This document shows, in pieces, positions 39,515-48,732 of a stretch of DNA of 64,000 nt. Positions within the stretch are counted from its first letter, which is position 1; each line of letters opens with the position of its first letter. The notes below the pieces were generated by a model. That model worked only from the letters and a program-made list of their open reading frames with translations, was not told the DNA's origin and ran no database searches. Source of the stretch: Legionella parisiensis (GTDB taxonomy: Bacteria > Pseudomonadota > Gammaproteobacteria > Legionellales > Legionellaceae); contig NZ_LNYQ01000012.1 in assembly GCF_001467945.1 (NCBI RefSeq), forward strand, positions 186,001 through 250,000. Direction: 5' to 3'. The translations under genes were made by a program, and so were the position numbers.

Positions 39515-40651
39515 GCTTATCTCCACTTTTTATTATTATTTCCGTTCGTTACCAATTTTAAATTGAGCAACGGTACGCATTTTCGCTCTATACCGAGAGC
39601 GTACCTTGCTCAATTATCTTACCTGACCCTTATAAAGTCAACAGTGTTAATTAAATTTTTAAAATGATAGCGAATTAAATGTTTCCTATATACTTCAGGC
39701 CGAAATAAGGACCAGCAGCAGCGAAGTCAGTTGAAGTAACTGGTAATACAGTTGTGTTTAACGCATGGATGTAGTCAAACCACATGTATCCAGCATCTAG
39801 AATCAAGTTGCCTTGCGCCATTGGATATGCATAGCTAGCACCTAGCTTGGCTTCTAATTCTGGAACGATTGATGTTCTGGTGCCGCTTACATCAGCTGTG
39901 TACACAACAGGAAGTAAAGGAACAGAACCATCTGCATCAACGAAACCAACATTGTAGCCATGCTTTTGCGAACCAACTAATACTGCAGCAGCTGCTTTAG
40001 CATAAATTCCGAACCCGTTGCCAAATACGTAGTTCATGTCAATACCAGTACGTGGACCAAATCCATTATATTGAGTATCGCCATTGAATCCAACGGTATA
40101 GTCAGGGATACCGGCATCAAAATCTGTTGCAAACGCATGAACGCTTCTCTTGATGCTCGCAAATTGGAAACCACCATGGAAACGGATTTTCTTGTTCGCG
40201 CTGAAATCAACAAATTGACCGAACTCACCGTTCACTGCATCCCATCTGTTCTTGTGGCCAAAGCCAACCAACACTTCTTCAGTATCAACCAATCCGTTTG
40301 GAGCATTAAGGAAGGATTCATGATTGTTCCAACTTGTATCCAAATGATACCAAGTCAAAGTAATGTCGTTTCCAGTATTGAAATGGTAAGAACCTTCAAT
40401 CTGGAATCCCCAGTTCCATTGCGCATCCAGCTCAGTGTTAATCGCAACACCTGTTGGAGTGCTGGCGATATTTAATGATACATCGTTATCGGTCATGGTT
40501 TGTAAAATTAATGCTTGTCCGCCGATATCCCATCCGGTAGCTGGGCAAGGAACAGTGACGTTACCGGGAGTGCAAACTGGGCCCATAGTGCCAGCGAATA
40601 CTGCACTGCTGCCTAAAGCTAAAATTGCTATAGTGGTTTTCTTTAAACTTA
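38554..40651. repeat. Tandem direct repeat of MOMP genes 2 and 3
   Basis: About 960 bases of 38554-39512 recur at 39677-40651, interrupted by one variable loop of about 50 bases (near 39160-39195 and 40275-40325). Intergenic DNA is not repeated, so the duplicated unit is the coding region, kept alike by selection or gene conversion. Confidence 0.85.
39562..39614. other. Long imperfect hairpin between MOMP genes 2 and 3
   Basis: Arms 39562-39578 (ATTGAGCAACGGTACGC) and 39599-39614 (GCGTACCTTGCTCAAT) pair along 16 bases with one bulge, and the loop has CGCTCT/AGAGCG. It has no strong T-run in either direction. It may terminate or process the transcript of the third MOMP gene, or regulate the second. 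Confidence 0.55.
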
Positions 40652-40655
40652 ACAT
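39675..40655 (-). CDS. Legionella major outer membrane protein paralogue 3
   Basis: 326 residues. Signal peptide to [14 protein letters not shown]. Nearly the same as the second copy (my estimate, above 90 percent by eye), except for the loop [34 protein letters not shown] precedes the ATG. It has the best promoter of the three (40771-40798) and an untranslated leader of about 110 bases with inverted GCATGC repeats. Ends FGLKYIGNI. Confidence 0.93.
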   Translation of the reverse strand: MLSLKKTTIAILALGSSAVFAGTMGPVCTPGNVTVPCPATGWDIGGQALILQTMTDNDVSLNIASTPTGVAINTELDAQWNWGFQIEGSYHFNTGNDITLTWYHLDTSWNNHESFLNAPNGLVDTEEVLVGFGHKNRWDAVNGEFGQFVDFSANKKIRFHGGFQFASIKRSVHAFATDFDAGIPDYTVGFNGDTQYNGFGPRTGIDMNYVFGNGFGIYAKAAAAVLVGSQKHGYNVGFVDADGSVPLLPVVYTADVSGTRTSIVPELEAKLGASYAYPMAQGNLILDAGYMWFDYIHALNTTVLPVTSTDFAAAGPYFGLKYIGNI

Positions 40656-40770
40656 GCTTATGTCTCCGCATAAATTATTATTATTGGTTTTTCTTTAATT
40701 GATAACTCTCTACTAGGAGTTGTCATTAGCATGCCTTCGTCGCTTCAGGTCGATGCATGCAACAGTGTGA

Positions 40771-40798
40771 GTATTAGCAGTGGAATAGAATAAGTCAA
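40771..40798 (-). promoter_or_regulatory. Putative promoter of the third MOMP gene
   Basis: On the minus strand TTGACT (40798-40793), a 16-base spacer and TAATAC (40776-40771). Start about 40765, leader about 110 bases, containing GCATGC inverted copies (40730-40735 and 40755-40760). The rest of the gap up to 41039 is AT-rich with no recognised feature. Confidence 0.5.
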
Positions 40799-41039
40799 GG
40801 AATTTTATTAAAAAAAATTAATATTTTTCAAGTAGATATGCATTTTTTATCCATAGAATTCTTTTTTTGCTCAGCATGATATTTCTTTTTATTTATGGTT
40901 AAAAAACGACTTGTTTGCACTACTCCTTAAGGAGAGCAAGCATCATATGCTTGACAAGTACTATAAAATATCTATTAAAACATGCAACCTTTAAGATTCA
41001 ATGAGTCATGCATCGCATTCCTTGATACCTTAATTGTCC

Positions 41040-41921
41040 TCATTTTTTTATTAAAGTAATCACAACTCTTCGATTTGCAGCTCGACCTGCATCGGTATCG
41101 TTTCTCGCAACAGGATAGAGTTCACCGACCCAAGTTACTGAAAGTTGTTCTGTAGGTACGCCAAGTTTAAGTAAATATTTTTCAACAGTTCGTGCTCTTT
41201 CTTCAGATATCGCATTGTTGTACCCTTTACGACCATTTGCATCAGCATAACCAATAACTCGTATTTCTTTTATTTGCGCATCGGCCTCTACATATCGTGC
41301 AATACGCCGTAATTGCTCTTTATCTTCATCAGTCAACTCTCCGCTATCTTCTTTATAATGAAATATACTTTCTCTAACTTGTTGATAACCAAATGGTAAT
41401 AAATTTCCAATACATTCTTGATAGCGAGAATATGGTTTTTGAAAGCCGACTGGCGACAATGTAACCATCGTGTTAAACCCTGTTTCCGCACGATAAGTAA
41501 AATTTGGTTCGTAGCCTTGAGCTAGAAAAGCGAGTAATTTTAAAGCACCATCTCGTCTTAGATAAATTCCATACTCCCCTGGCTTAACCATCAGCCTCCC
41601 AACTAAAATAGGTGGCTTTTCTGTTTTCCAGTTTGGAGTTGTTACAATAATTTTTGCAGGTAAAAATCGTTGCACCTCATCCCATGTACGTAAAATAAAA
41701 TGAGGTGGTTTTGCTGCATATTGTTCAAAATAAGCAATACCATAGTTGGGAATCGTAAGTGACAATCCGCAACGAATTTGGTTACGGCTCACGCGCCATC
41801 CCTTTGCACCTAAAGGATTTGCAAAATGAACTTGGGTCATTGCGTACCCGGTGTCCATTGTAAGTACTGCACTTAAGGCAATACATGCTATAAATTGTCC
41901 TTTCTGGTCCACAAATGCCAT
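41040..41921 (-). CDS. motY: Sodium-type flagellar protein MotY-like (OmpA domain)
   Basis: 293 residues. Signal peptide to GYA. The N-terminal half (NQIRCGLSLTIPNYGIAYFEQYAAKPPHF, with TPNWKTEKPPILVG) matches the MotY_N domain, and the C-terminal half is an OmpA-type peptidoglycan-binding domain (IRVIGYADANGRKGYNNAISEERARTVEKYLLKLG, GRAANRRVVITLIKK). MotY forms the T-ring that anchors Na+-driven stators, and is also needed in proton-driven Pseudomonas motors. Divergent from pyrC. In Pseudomonas aeruginosa the motY-pyrC-rnt-peroxidase order is the same. Confidence 0.85.
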   Translation of the reverse strand: MAFVDQKGQFIACIALSAVLTMDTGYAMTQVHFANPLGAKGWRVSRNQIRCGLSLTIPNYGIAYFEQYAAKPPHFILRTWDEVQRFLPAKIIVTTPNWKTEKPPILVGRLMVKPGEYGIYLRRDGALKLLAFLAQGYEPNFTYRAETGFNTMVTLSPVGFQKPYSRYQECIGNLLPFGYQQVRESIFHYKEDSGELTDEDKEQLRRIARYVEADAQIKEIRVIGYADANGRKGYNNAISEERARTVEKYLLKLGVPTEQLSVTWVGELYPVARNDTDAGRAANRRVVITLIKK

Positions 41922-41990
41922 CTTTTATTCATTCCTGCGACTTATTTCATGTTATTCTTAGCTATCGGCAAAAACGCAGGAATCTTTATT

Positions 41991-43028
41991 ATGCAAACGC
42001 TAATGATTAATCGCCCTGACGATTGGCATATCCATCTTAGGGATAATGAAATGTTACACCATACGGTAGCAGACAGCGCGCAACATTTTGCTCGCGCGTT
42101 GGTCATGCCGAACCTCAAGCCAGCACTAACATCGTTGGCATCCATTGATGAGTATAGAAGTAGGATTTTAACTGCACTGCCTAAAGGTACTACTTTTGAA
42201 CCCTATATGACTTTTTACCTAAATGATTCAGTAAGCGCCGAAGAATTACATCAGGCAGCAAATACTTCTTATATTCTCGGCGCAAAACTTTATCCAGCCG
42301 GTGCAACAACCAACTCTGAAGCAGGAGCAAAATCACTAAAAGATCTTTATCCTCTTTTTGAAGTATTACAAAATAATAACCTGGTACTCCAAATTCATGG
42401 AGAAGTCACTCATAGTGATATTTTTGAACGCGAATCCTTATTTATTGATGAGTATTTAAAACCGATCGTTAAAAATTTTCCCAAACTAAGAATAGTCCTT
42501 GAGCATATATCGACACAAGCAGCGGTCGAATATGTTACAGAGGCCCCTGCAACGGTTGCTGCAACGATTACCCCCCATCATCTATTATATAATCGAAATA
42601 AATTGCTCGTTGGAGGAATCAGGCCTCATTATTATTGCCTTCCTATTTTAAAGCATGAAAAAGATCAGAAAGCATTACAAAATGCTGCGTGCAGTGGCAA
42701 CCCAAAGTTTTTTGCCGGGACAGATAGCGCGCCTCATATCGTAAGCACAAAAGAAAATGCCTGTGGCTGTGCAGGAATTTATTCTGCTCCATTCGCCCTC
42801 GCTTTATATACACAAATATTTGATGAGTTGAATCAATTAAAACAACTCAACCATTTTCTCAGTCGTTTTGGTGCGGACTTTTATCAACTCCCCATCAATC
42901 AACAACTCATTGAATTAATTAAATCCCCACAAACGATACCTGATTATCTGCCATTAGGTCCCCATAAAGTGGTACCAATCGCTGCGGGTGAAATTATTCA
43001 ATGGAGCATTCATGAATCCACCCGATAA
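41991..43028 (+). CDS. pyrC: Dihydroorotase (type II)
   Basis: 345 residues from MQTLMINRPDDWHIHLRD with AGGA 10 bases upstream; the longer open frame overlaps motY and is not used. Zinc ligands HIHLRD (His residues), carboxylated Lys in GAKLYPAGATTNS, LVHGEVTHSD-type QIHGEVTHSD, FAGTDSAPH Asp. Third step of pyrimidine synthesis. The 3' end overlaps rnt by 17 bases. Confidence 0.97.
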   Translation: MQTLMINRPDDWHIHLRDNEMLHHTVADSAQHFARALVMPNLKPALTSLASIDEYRSRILTALPKGTTFEPYMTFYLNDSVSAEELHQAANTSYILGAKLYPAGATTNSEAGAKSLKDLYPLFEVLQNNNLVLQIHGEVTHSDIFERESLFIDEYLKPIVKNFPKLRIVLEHISTQAAVEYVTEAPATVAATITPHHLLYNRNKLLVGGIRPHYYCLPILKHEKDQKALQNAACSGNPKFFAGTDSAPHIVSTKENACGCAGIYSAPFALALYTQIFDELNQLKQLNHFLSRFGADFYQLPINQQLIELIKSPQTIPDYLPLGPHKVVPIAAGEIIQWSIHESTR

Positions 43029-43641
43029 TTTATTTTATATGAATTTAAAAGAGCGATTTCGTGGTTTTTTGCCCGTAGTAGTTGATGTGGAAACTGCTGG
43101 TATTGATCCTTATAAAAATGCATTGTTGGAAATGTGTATTGTATTAATTTTTATGGATGGACAAGGTGATCTTTACCGAGGAGAAAGTCATTTTGAACAT
43201 ATTTTACCCTTTCCTGGAGCAGAGCTGGACCAAAAATCTCTTGAGTTCAATCAAATTGATCCTTACCAGCCACTACGCTTTGCTATAGATGAAAAAATTG
43301 CTTTAGAAAATTTGTTTCGTCCCATTTTTGCCGCACTAAAAAAAACTCAATGCCAGCGCGCTGTTTTAGTTGGCCATAATGCATGGTTTGATTTATTGTT
43401 TATCAAGGAGGCCATAAAAAGAACCGGGTTAAAATCGCCATTTCACGCCTTTACCTGCTTTGATACAGCTACCTTAGGTGGATTTATTTATGGACAAACT
43501 GTATTAGCCAAAGCAACACAAGCAGCAGGAATTCCTTTTAACGCTCAGGAAGCACATTCAGCCATTTATGACGCAGAAAAAACAGCCGATTTATTTTGCC
43601 ACATGGCCAACTTGTGGAAAAGCATACAGCAAAATGCTTAG
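43012..43641 (+). CDS. rnt: Ribonuclease T
   Basis: 209 residues from MNPPDNLFYM with GGAG 8 bases upstream. DEDDh exonuclease motifs: VVDVETAGIDP (Asp/Glu), HNAWFDLLFI and HSAIYDAEKTADLF with the catalytic His. It trims tRNA CCA ends and matures rRNA and small RNA 3' ends. Translationally overlapped with pyrC. Confidence 0.96.
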   Translation: MNPPDNLFYMNLKERFRGFLPVVVDVETAGIDPYKNALLEMCIVLIFMDGQGDLYRGESHFEHILPFPGAELDQKSLEFNQIDPYQPLRFAIDEKIALENLFRPIFAALKKTQCQRAVLVGHNAWFDLLFIKEAIKRTGLKSPFHAFTCFDTATLGGFIYGQTVLAKATQAAGIPFNAQEAHSAIYDAEKTADLFCHMANLWKSIQQNA

Positions 43642-43760
43642 CTTGCATATCGCGGAGAGAGGAGCTCACCCCTGGCAAGGAAGGATTATATTTGATACGT
43701 CTTGCGAAGACCAGAATCATTTAGATGCAAGAGTAATTCAGATAAAAAAAGAAAGATTTC

Positions 43761-43788
43761 CCGGACTACGCTTCGCGATGCCCGGGTT
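43761..43788. repeat. Degenerate palindromic repeat between rnt and the peroxiredoxin gene
   Basis: CCCGG at 43761-43765 and CCCGGG near 43783-43788 flank CGCTTCGCG, the same kind of core seen at 20660 and 15870. Confidence 0.4.
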
Positions 43789-43793
43789 AAATA

Positions 43794-44399
43794 TTATAAT
43801 GCGTCAGAATGTTCTGTTAGGTAAGCAGCAACACCTTCTGTAGATGCTTTCATTCCCGCCTTCCCTTTTTGCCAACCCGCAGGACAAACTTCACCATTTT
43901 CTTCAAAATGCTGAACAGCATCAATAATTCTTAAAATTTCGTCCATGTTACGACCAATAGGCAGATCATTAACGATTTGTGAACGAACTACTCCATTGGT
44001 ATCAATAATGAATGCTCCACGGAATGCAACACCTGCAGCTGGATGCTCAACTCCATAAGATTGACAGATGCTATGCGTCATATCTGCAGCCATAGTATAT
44101 CGAACAGAACCAATGCCGCCCTTATTAATTGGAGTATTTCTGTATGCATTGTGAGTAAAGTGTGAATCAATAGAAACAGTGACCACTTCAACGTTACGAC
44201 TTTTGAATTCATCAATCCGATGATCTAAAGCAATCAACTCAGAAGGACATACAAATGTAAAATCTAGAGGATAAAAAAATACGAGGCCATACTTACCTTT
44301 TATATGCTCGTGTAAATTAAACTTATCCATAATCTCACCATTTGGCATAACAGCCGCAACGGTAAAATCAGGGGCTTTTCGTCCCACTAATACACTCAT
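43794..44399 (-). CDS. AhpC/TSA-family 2-Cys peroxiredoxin
   Basis: 201 residues from MSVLVGRKAPDF with GGAG 9 bases upstream; the longer open frame runs into grxD. Peroxidatic Cys in DFTFVCPSELIALD and resolving Cys in NGEVCPAGWQKGK. Typical 2-Cys peroxiredoxin for hydrogen peroxide and organic peroxides. Downstream of the monothiol glutaredoxin gene by 46 bases. Confidence 0.95.
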   Translation of the reverse strand: MSVLVGRKAPDFTVAAVMPNGEIMDKFNLHEHIKGKYGLVFFYPLDFTFVCPSELIALDHRIDEFKSRNVEVVTVSIDSHFTHNAYRNTPINKGGIGSVRYTMAADMTHSICQSYGVEHPAAGVAFRGAFIIDTNGVVRSQIVNDLPIGRNMDEILRIIDAVQHFEENGEVCPAGWQKGKAGMKASTEGVAAYLTEHSDAL

Positions 44400-44445
44400 T
44401 CTATGATCTCCATCATTATAGTTATTATTATGGTTACTCGATATA

Positions 44446-44763
44446 TTATGCGGCAATCGCATCACGCAGCATGGTTTCTAATTCACCTTGCTGGAATAAT
44501 TCCGCAATGATATCAGATCCACCGATTAACTCGCCCTTCACATAAAGTTGCGGGAAAGTAGGCCAATCAGAATACTGTGGCAATGTTTGGCGAATCTCAG
44601 GATTAGCAAGAACATCTACATAGGCAAAATCTACGCCACAAGACTCTATGCATTGCACTGCGCGCGCAGAAAATCCGCATTGCGGCATCTTCGGCGTGCC
44701 TTTCATATAAAGCAGAATGGCACTTTCTGCTATTTGCTTTTTAATTTTTTCTAAAGTATCCAC
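44446..44763 (-). CDS. grxD: Monothiol glutaredoxin (Grx4)
   Basis: 105 residues with the active site KMPQCGFSARAVQ (CGFS type) and the glutathione-binding WPTFPQLYVKGELIGGSDI. CGFS glutaredoxins bind [2Fe-2S] clusters and pass them on, rather than act as reductases. The start codon is GTG with AGGG 9 bases upstream. Precedes the peroxiredoxin gene. Confidence 0.95.
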   Translation of the reverse strand: MDTLEKIKKQIAESAILLYMKGTPKMPQCGFSARAVQCIESCGVDFAYVDVLANPEIRQTLPQYSDWPTFPQLYVKGELIGGSDIIAELFQQGELETMLRDAIAA

Positions 44764-45078
44764 TCACACACCCTAAGTAATAAATTAATTACCCCATTAT
44801 CGCGAAAACCTGTAAAGCCCGCAACCAATAAATTTTTGCATAATAGATTAGCAGATCTTAGTCTAAAAGCCAACTAATGCCCCATTTGATCTAATAGTAA
44901 TCAAAAAAACAGTTAAAATAATAGTTCTTCTCCGTACAAGCATGCATTTTTTATTGCAATGATCCCCTATTCTATTAGCAAAACTGTCTTCAGTATGAGG
45001 ATTATGATTAATCGTCATTGAATATCATGTCCTTCCTGCTAAACTTACCGCACAAAATAAAATAATTAGGAGATTAGG
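44764..45078. other. Intergenic gap between grxD and sodB (divergent)
   Basis: AT-rich promoter region for both genes. A sequence near 45003-45025 (GATTATGATTAATCGTCAT) loosely resembles a Fur box, but matches too poorly to call. No open frame, no terminator. Confidence 0.5.
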
Positions 45079-45657
45079 ATGACATTTACATTGCCTGAGT
45101 TACCATATGCCAAGAATGCATTAGAGCCTCACATTTCCAGTGAAACACTAGAATATCATTATGGCAAGCATCATCAGACCTACGTAAACAATTTAAATAA
45201 ATTAATTCCTGGAACCGAATTTGAATCCATGGAGCTGGAAGAGATCATTAAAAAATCAAAAGGTGGGATGTTTAATAATGCCGCCCAAGTTTGGAATCAT
45301 ACTTTTTACTGGCACTGCCTTAGTCCTAATGGTGGCGGCGAGCCAAAAGGCAAATTAGCTGACGCAATTAACAAACATTTTGGTTCATTTAGCGAATTTA
45401 AAGAACAATTTACCCAAACTGCAATAGCCACTTTTGGCTCAGGCTGGGCTTGGCTTGTTCAGGATAATGCAGGTGCTTTAAAAATAATCAGCACCAGCAA
45501 TGCAGGTACTCCAATGACTGAAGGTTTAAACGCACTCTTGACTTGTGATGTATGGGAGCACGCTTATTATATTGATTATCGAAATGCACGTCCGGACTAT
45601 ATCTCTGCATTTTGGAAATTGGTAAATTGGGATTTTGCAACCAGTAATATGCAATAA
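45079..45657 (+). CDS. sodB: Superoxide dismutase [Fe]
   Basis: 192 residues. Metal ligands in [32 protein letters not shown], and [18 protein letters not shown]; the [13 protein letters not shown] and [10 protein letters not shown] signature favours iron. Cytosolic. AGGAG 9 bases before the ATG. Next to peroxiredoxin and glutaredoxin genes in an oxidative-stress cluster. Confidence 0.97.
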   Translation: MTFTLPELPYAKNALEPHISSETLEYHYGKHHQTYVNNLNKLIPGTEFESMELEEIIKKSKGGMFNNAAQVWNHTFYWHCLSPNGGGEPKGKLADAINKHFGSFSEFKEQFTQTAIATFGSGWAWLVQDNAGALKIISTSNAGTPMTEGLNALLTCDVWEHAYYIDYRNARPDYISAFWKLVNWDFATSNMQ

Positions 45658-45717
45658 AATAATTCTTTTTTACTGAGGATTTCTCCGTTCGTATAGCGTA
45701 GCAAAGAAAGTTATGGC

Positions 45718-45723
45718 TATAAT
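45718..45723 (+). promoter_or_regulatory. Extended -10 promoter before argD
   Basis: TGGCTATAAT ends at 45723, an extended -10 with no good -35. Transcription would begin near 45730. Confidence 0.5.
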
Positions 45724-45727
45724 GTGG

Positions 45728-45771
45728 CCACCCCTATCTCTCCACGAATAAGGAGAGATATTTTTGGGTGG
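45728..45771 (+). terminator. Hairpin with T-run in the argD leader
   Basis: TATCTCTCC (45735-45743) pairs perfectly with GGAGAGATA (45752-45760), followed by TTTTT (45761-45765). An outer pair CCACCC (45728-45733) / GGGTGG (45766-45771) extends it as an alternative. It could end sodB transcription or act as a leader attenuator before argD. Confidence 0.6.
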
Positions 45772-45798
45772 AGATCCTTCAGTTACAAGGAAAACATT

Positions 45799-46968
45799 AT
45801 GGCTTTAATTACTAGTTACAATCCTATGCCAATAACTTTTACCCATGGAGAAGGAGTTTGGTTGTATGACGGGCAAGGCAAGGCCTATCTTGATGGTTTA
45901 AGCGGGATAGCAGTGTGCGGATTAGGACATGCTCATCCGGATGTGACAAAAACCATACAACAACAAGCAGCCAAGCTAATCCATACATCAAATACCTTTC
46001 ATATCAAACAACAAGAATTACTCGCTGAAAAGCTGACAGCCATGACGGGTATGGAGCAGGCTTTTTTTGCTAACTCAGGTGCTGAAGCCAATGAAGCAGC
46101 GATTAAATTGACCCGTCTTTTTGGCCATAAAAAAGGAATTGAAACTCCTTCAATTATTGTTATGGAAAGAGCCTTTCATGGTCGGACTATGGCAACCTTA
46201 ACTGCATCAGGAAGTCGAAAAGTACAAGCAGGATATGAACCCTTGGTGCCAGGCTTCATTCGCGCTCCTTTTAATGATTTGGATGCCATTCATACTATTG
46301 CAGCAAATAGAGAAGATGTTGTTGCGGTAATGCTTGAGCCAATTCAGGGAGAAGGAGGAATTCATGCGGCAGAAGAAAGTTATCTTCGTTCGCTGGTGAA
46401 GCTCTGTGAACAACATGACTGGATGCTTATTCTGGATGAAATCCAAACTGGAAACGGCCGTACCGGAAAACTATTTACCTATATGCACTATGACATTCAG
46501 CCTGATGTCCTTACTACAGCTAAAGGTTTGGGTAATGGCGTTCCGATAGGCGCTTGCCTGATGAGTAAACGAGCGAAAGATTTATTTAAACCTGGAAATC
46601 ATGGATCAACTTTTGGTGGCAATCCTCTGGCTTGTGCCACAGCTCTAACTGTATTGGAAGTCATAGAGCGCGACAAAATTTGTGAAAAAGTCACAAAAAA
46701 CAGTGGTCTATTGATGGAGAAATTAATCAAAAATCTTGGGGAGCATCCTGGTGTAAAAGGAATTCGTGGCAAGGGTTATATGATTGGTATTGAATTGGAT
46801 CGACCAGCTAATGATGCTCGCTTGCTGGGACTTGCTAACGGCGTACTCTTTAACGTTACTGCAGATACGGTGGTGAGACTGTTACCGCCACTCATCATTA
46901 ATGAAGAGGAGATTGATGAATTAGTTAATCGGTTAACGCTTACGATCAAGCAATTCATTCAGGGTTAA
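45799..46968 (+). CDS. argD: Acetylornithine aminotransferase
   Basis: 389 residues from MALITSYNPMPI with AAGGA 8 bases upstream; a GTG start 25 codons earlier would translate the leader hairpin and is unlikely. Class III PLP aminotransferase: PLP Lys in LTTAKGLGNGVPIGA, ILDEIQTGNGRTGK, NSGAEANEAAIKL and STFGGNPLACA. It acts in arginine synthesis, and may also use succinyldiaminopimelate. The stop codon is inside the stem of a large hairpin. Confidence 0.92.
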   Translation: MALITSYNPMPITFTHGEGVWLYDGQGKAYLDGLSGIAVCGLGHAHPDVTKTIQQQAAKLIHTSNTFHIKQQELLAEKLTAMTGMEQAFFANSGAEANEAAIKLTRLFGHKKGIETPSIIVMERAFHGRTMATLTASGSRKVQAGYEPLVPGFIRAPFNDLDAIHTIAANREDVVAVMLEPIQGEGGIHAAEESYLRSLVKLCEQHDWMLILDEIQTGNGRTGKLFTYMHYDIQPDVLTTAKGLGNGVPIGACLMSKRAKDLFKPGNHGSTFGGNPLACATALTVLEVIERDKICEKVTKNSGLLMEKLIKNLGEHPGVKGIRGKGYMIGIELDRPANDARLLGLANGVLFNVTADTVVRLLPPLIINEEEIDELVNRLTLTIKQFIQG

Positions 46969-47032
46969 CCTCCTCGCTAGGCTGGACTTTGCAGCCTAGC
47001 GAGGAGGTTGTGGGTCAAAGTGACCCACAACC
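46967..47032. other. Two overlapping perfect hairpins after argD
   Basis: Hairpin A: AACCTCCTCGCTAGGCTG (46967-46984) pairs with 46992-47009, 18 perfect pairs, 7-base loop. Hairpin B: GGTTGTGGGTCA (47006-47017) pairs with TGACCCACAACC (47021-47032), 12 perfect pairs, 3-base loop. They share 47006-47009, so both cannot be complete at once. No T-run follows on either strand. It lies between convergent genes and may be a bidirectional stop or RNA-stability structure. Confidence 0.75.
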
Positions 47033-47070
47033 TCGCCATGTTTTCCACTTCAGCCCCCAAACTAGATCTC

Positions 47071-48633
47071 TTATGATTTCATGATTGCAAAAAAATCGAC
47101 GATCGTATCATTGATTTTTCTTAACGATTGGTTTTTTGACTTTAAATTCAGACAGGTATCTTCTTCCTTATTTCCTGCTTGAAGTTTTTGACAGATAAGT
47201 TCAAACATATGAACATCTATTTTTTTTAACTCCGGGAGACTTTGATTAATTCGCTCCAGGAAAAAGTTTTTTATATTTTTTCTTGACTCAAACAACCGTC
47301 TTTCAAGCCTGTCCATGAGTTCGCATAGCTCATTTTCTCGGCCACTACAGGTAATACGCATAAAACCATCATATTTTGACAAACCAAAATATGATAAAGG
47401 TGTAACCATCAAGTTATCTTCAAACAATAAATAATATGCAAGATCTTCGTCCGTTTCCACAAAGCCAGTTTTCTGCAAAACTCGCGCCGCATCTTTAGGT
47501 AGAGGTAAACCGAACATATCACTAAAATCTGCAAGCACATAAAAAGTAGCTTCTACAGTGTATAAAGGATCTGGCATTGCAGCACCCATATGTTTTAAGC
47601 GTGCGACAACATACCCTACTTTTTTCTCATAGAAGGTTGCTATATTATTTTTTTCTTCGACACCAAAATTCGCCATGGTTTGTGCATAAGCAGCTTGCGC
47701 TGAGCGCGGTGCATGAATGAAATAGCTTATATTTTTATTGAGCATTTCATTCATCAAACTTGATTCAAATACTAAAAGCACGGCCATTCGCTCCCCTGCT
47801 GCAGATAAAGCTTTGGTTGCTGAGCGTAAGACTATTACTCGCTCTTTTAGATCAGGAGCAATTTTTAAAAAAGAAGGCGTATCTGAAAAACTCATTTCGG
47901 TATAAGCTTCATCAAAAATGATATACAAGTTAGGGTATTGGCGCAAAACATCAGCAATTTTTATTAACTCTTCTTCATCAATAATATTTCCCAACGGATT
48001 TGATGGATTACAAATTAATATGGCTTTGGGCCAACCATGATCCACCTCAGCTAAAGTATAAGCCTCTTTAATACTCTCTTCCGTTGCTTGCGCCGTGAGT
48101 TTGTATCCAGGTTTGTCCATCACATAGATCGGATGTAAACAATGTAACGAATTGTTGGAATAGGCACTGTAATAAGGAAAAGGGGTAATGACTCGATATC
48201 CTGGCACCTCTTCAAAATGAGTGTTAAAGGTTTCAAATAATACGCGCAAAGCGCCAATACCACCCACAGTAAACAATATGTTTTCTGCTTTAATTTCTGT
48301 CTCATACCATCGTGACATCATGTCAGCCATTAATGCTCGTGGCGCATAGTCACCGCGAGGATCTCCATAATCAATGGCAATATCCTCTTCAACCTGATGT
48401 GGATCTACTTTCCATTTTTTGGTTAGATCATCTAATTTTTGCCAATATGAAAGATACGAAGCAATAGTATTTGAATTAATAGGATAAGTTGGTTTTCCAA
48501 GGCCTGCAAATATCAATTTCTTTGTTTCAGCTAAGCCTTGTGCTTGAATTTCATCCCTTAGAGTATTGGCCCATAATGCTAACAGCATCACTTTTTCGAT
48601 TTTTTTAGCGCAATGTCCATCAGGAGTTAACAT
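47071..48633 (-). CDS. PLP-dependent aminotransferase, class I/II, with C-terminal extension
   Basis: 520 residues. Fold-type I core: NPSNPLGN with substrate Asn, IIFDEAY with Asp/Tyr, SATKALSAAGERM with the PLP Lys, and an FMRITCSGRE Arg near the end of the core. About 85 helical residues follow the usual C-terminus (from about 435), rich in Lys and Asn. AspC/tyrosine aminotransferase-like, but the exact amino acid is unknown. No ribosome binding site is evident before the ATG. Neighbours give no pathway clue; the gene is flanked by a repeat-bearing gap. Confidence 0.82.
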   Translation of the reverse strand: MLTPDGHCAKKIEKVMLLALWANTLRDEIQAQGLAETKKLIFAGLGKPTYPINSNTIASYLSYWQKLDDLTKKWKVDPHQVEEDIAIDYGDPRGDYAPRALMADMMSRWYETEIKAENILFTVGGIGALRVLFETFNTHFEEVPGYRVITPFPYYSAYSNNSLHCLHPIYVMDKPGYKLTAQATEESIKEAYTLAEVDHGWPKAILICNPSNPLGNIIDEEELIKIADVLRQYPNLYIIFDEAYTEMSFSDTPSFLKIAPDLKERVIVLRSATKALSAAGERMAVLLVFESSLMNEMLNKNISYFIHAPRSAQAAYAQTMANFGVEEKNNIATFYEKKVGYVVARLKHMGAAMPDPLYTVEATFYVLADFSDMFGLPLPKDAARVLQKTGFVETDEDLAYYLLFEDNLMVTPLSYFGLSKYDGFMRITCSGRENELCELMDRLERRLFESRKNIKNFFLERINQSLPELKKIDVHMFELICQKLQAGNKEEDTCLNLKSKNQSLRKINDTIVDFFAIMKS

Positions 48634-48732
48634 GGTATTATCAAATACTCAATTTCACACATTATAACAGAATGCAAATAAAACATGACATCAATTATAA
48701 GTACAACTAATTCAATAAAAATCACATATATC

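Noticed and set aside
45003-45030. Fur-box-like sequence before sodB
   Set aside because: Only about half of the palindrome matches the GATAATGATAATCATTATC consensus, with wrong spacing in the right arm.
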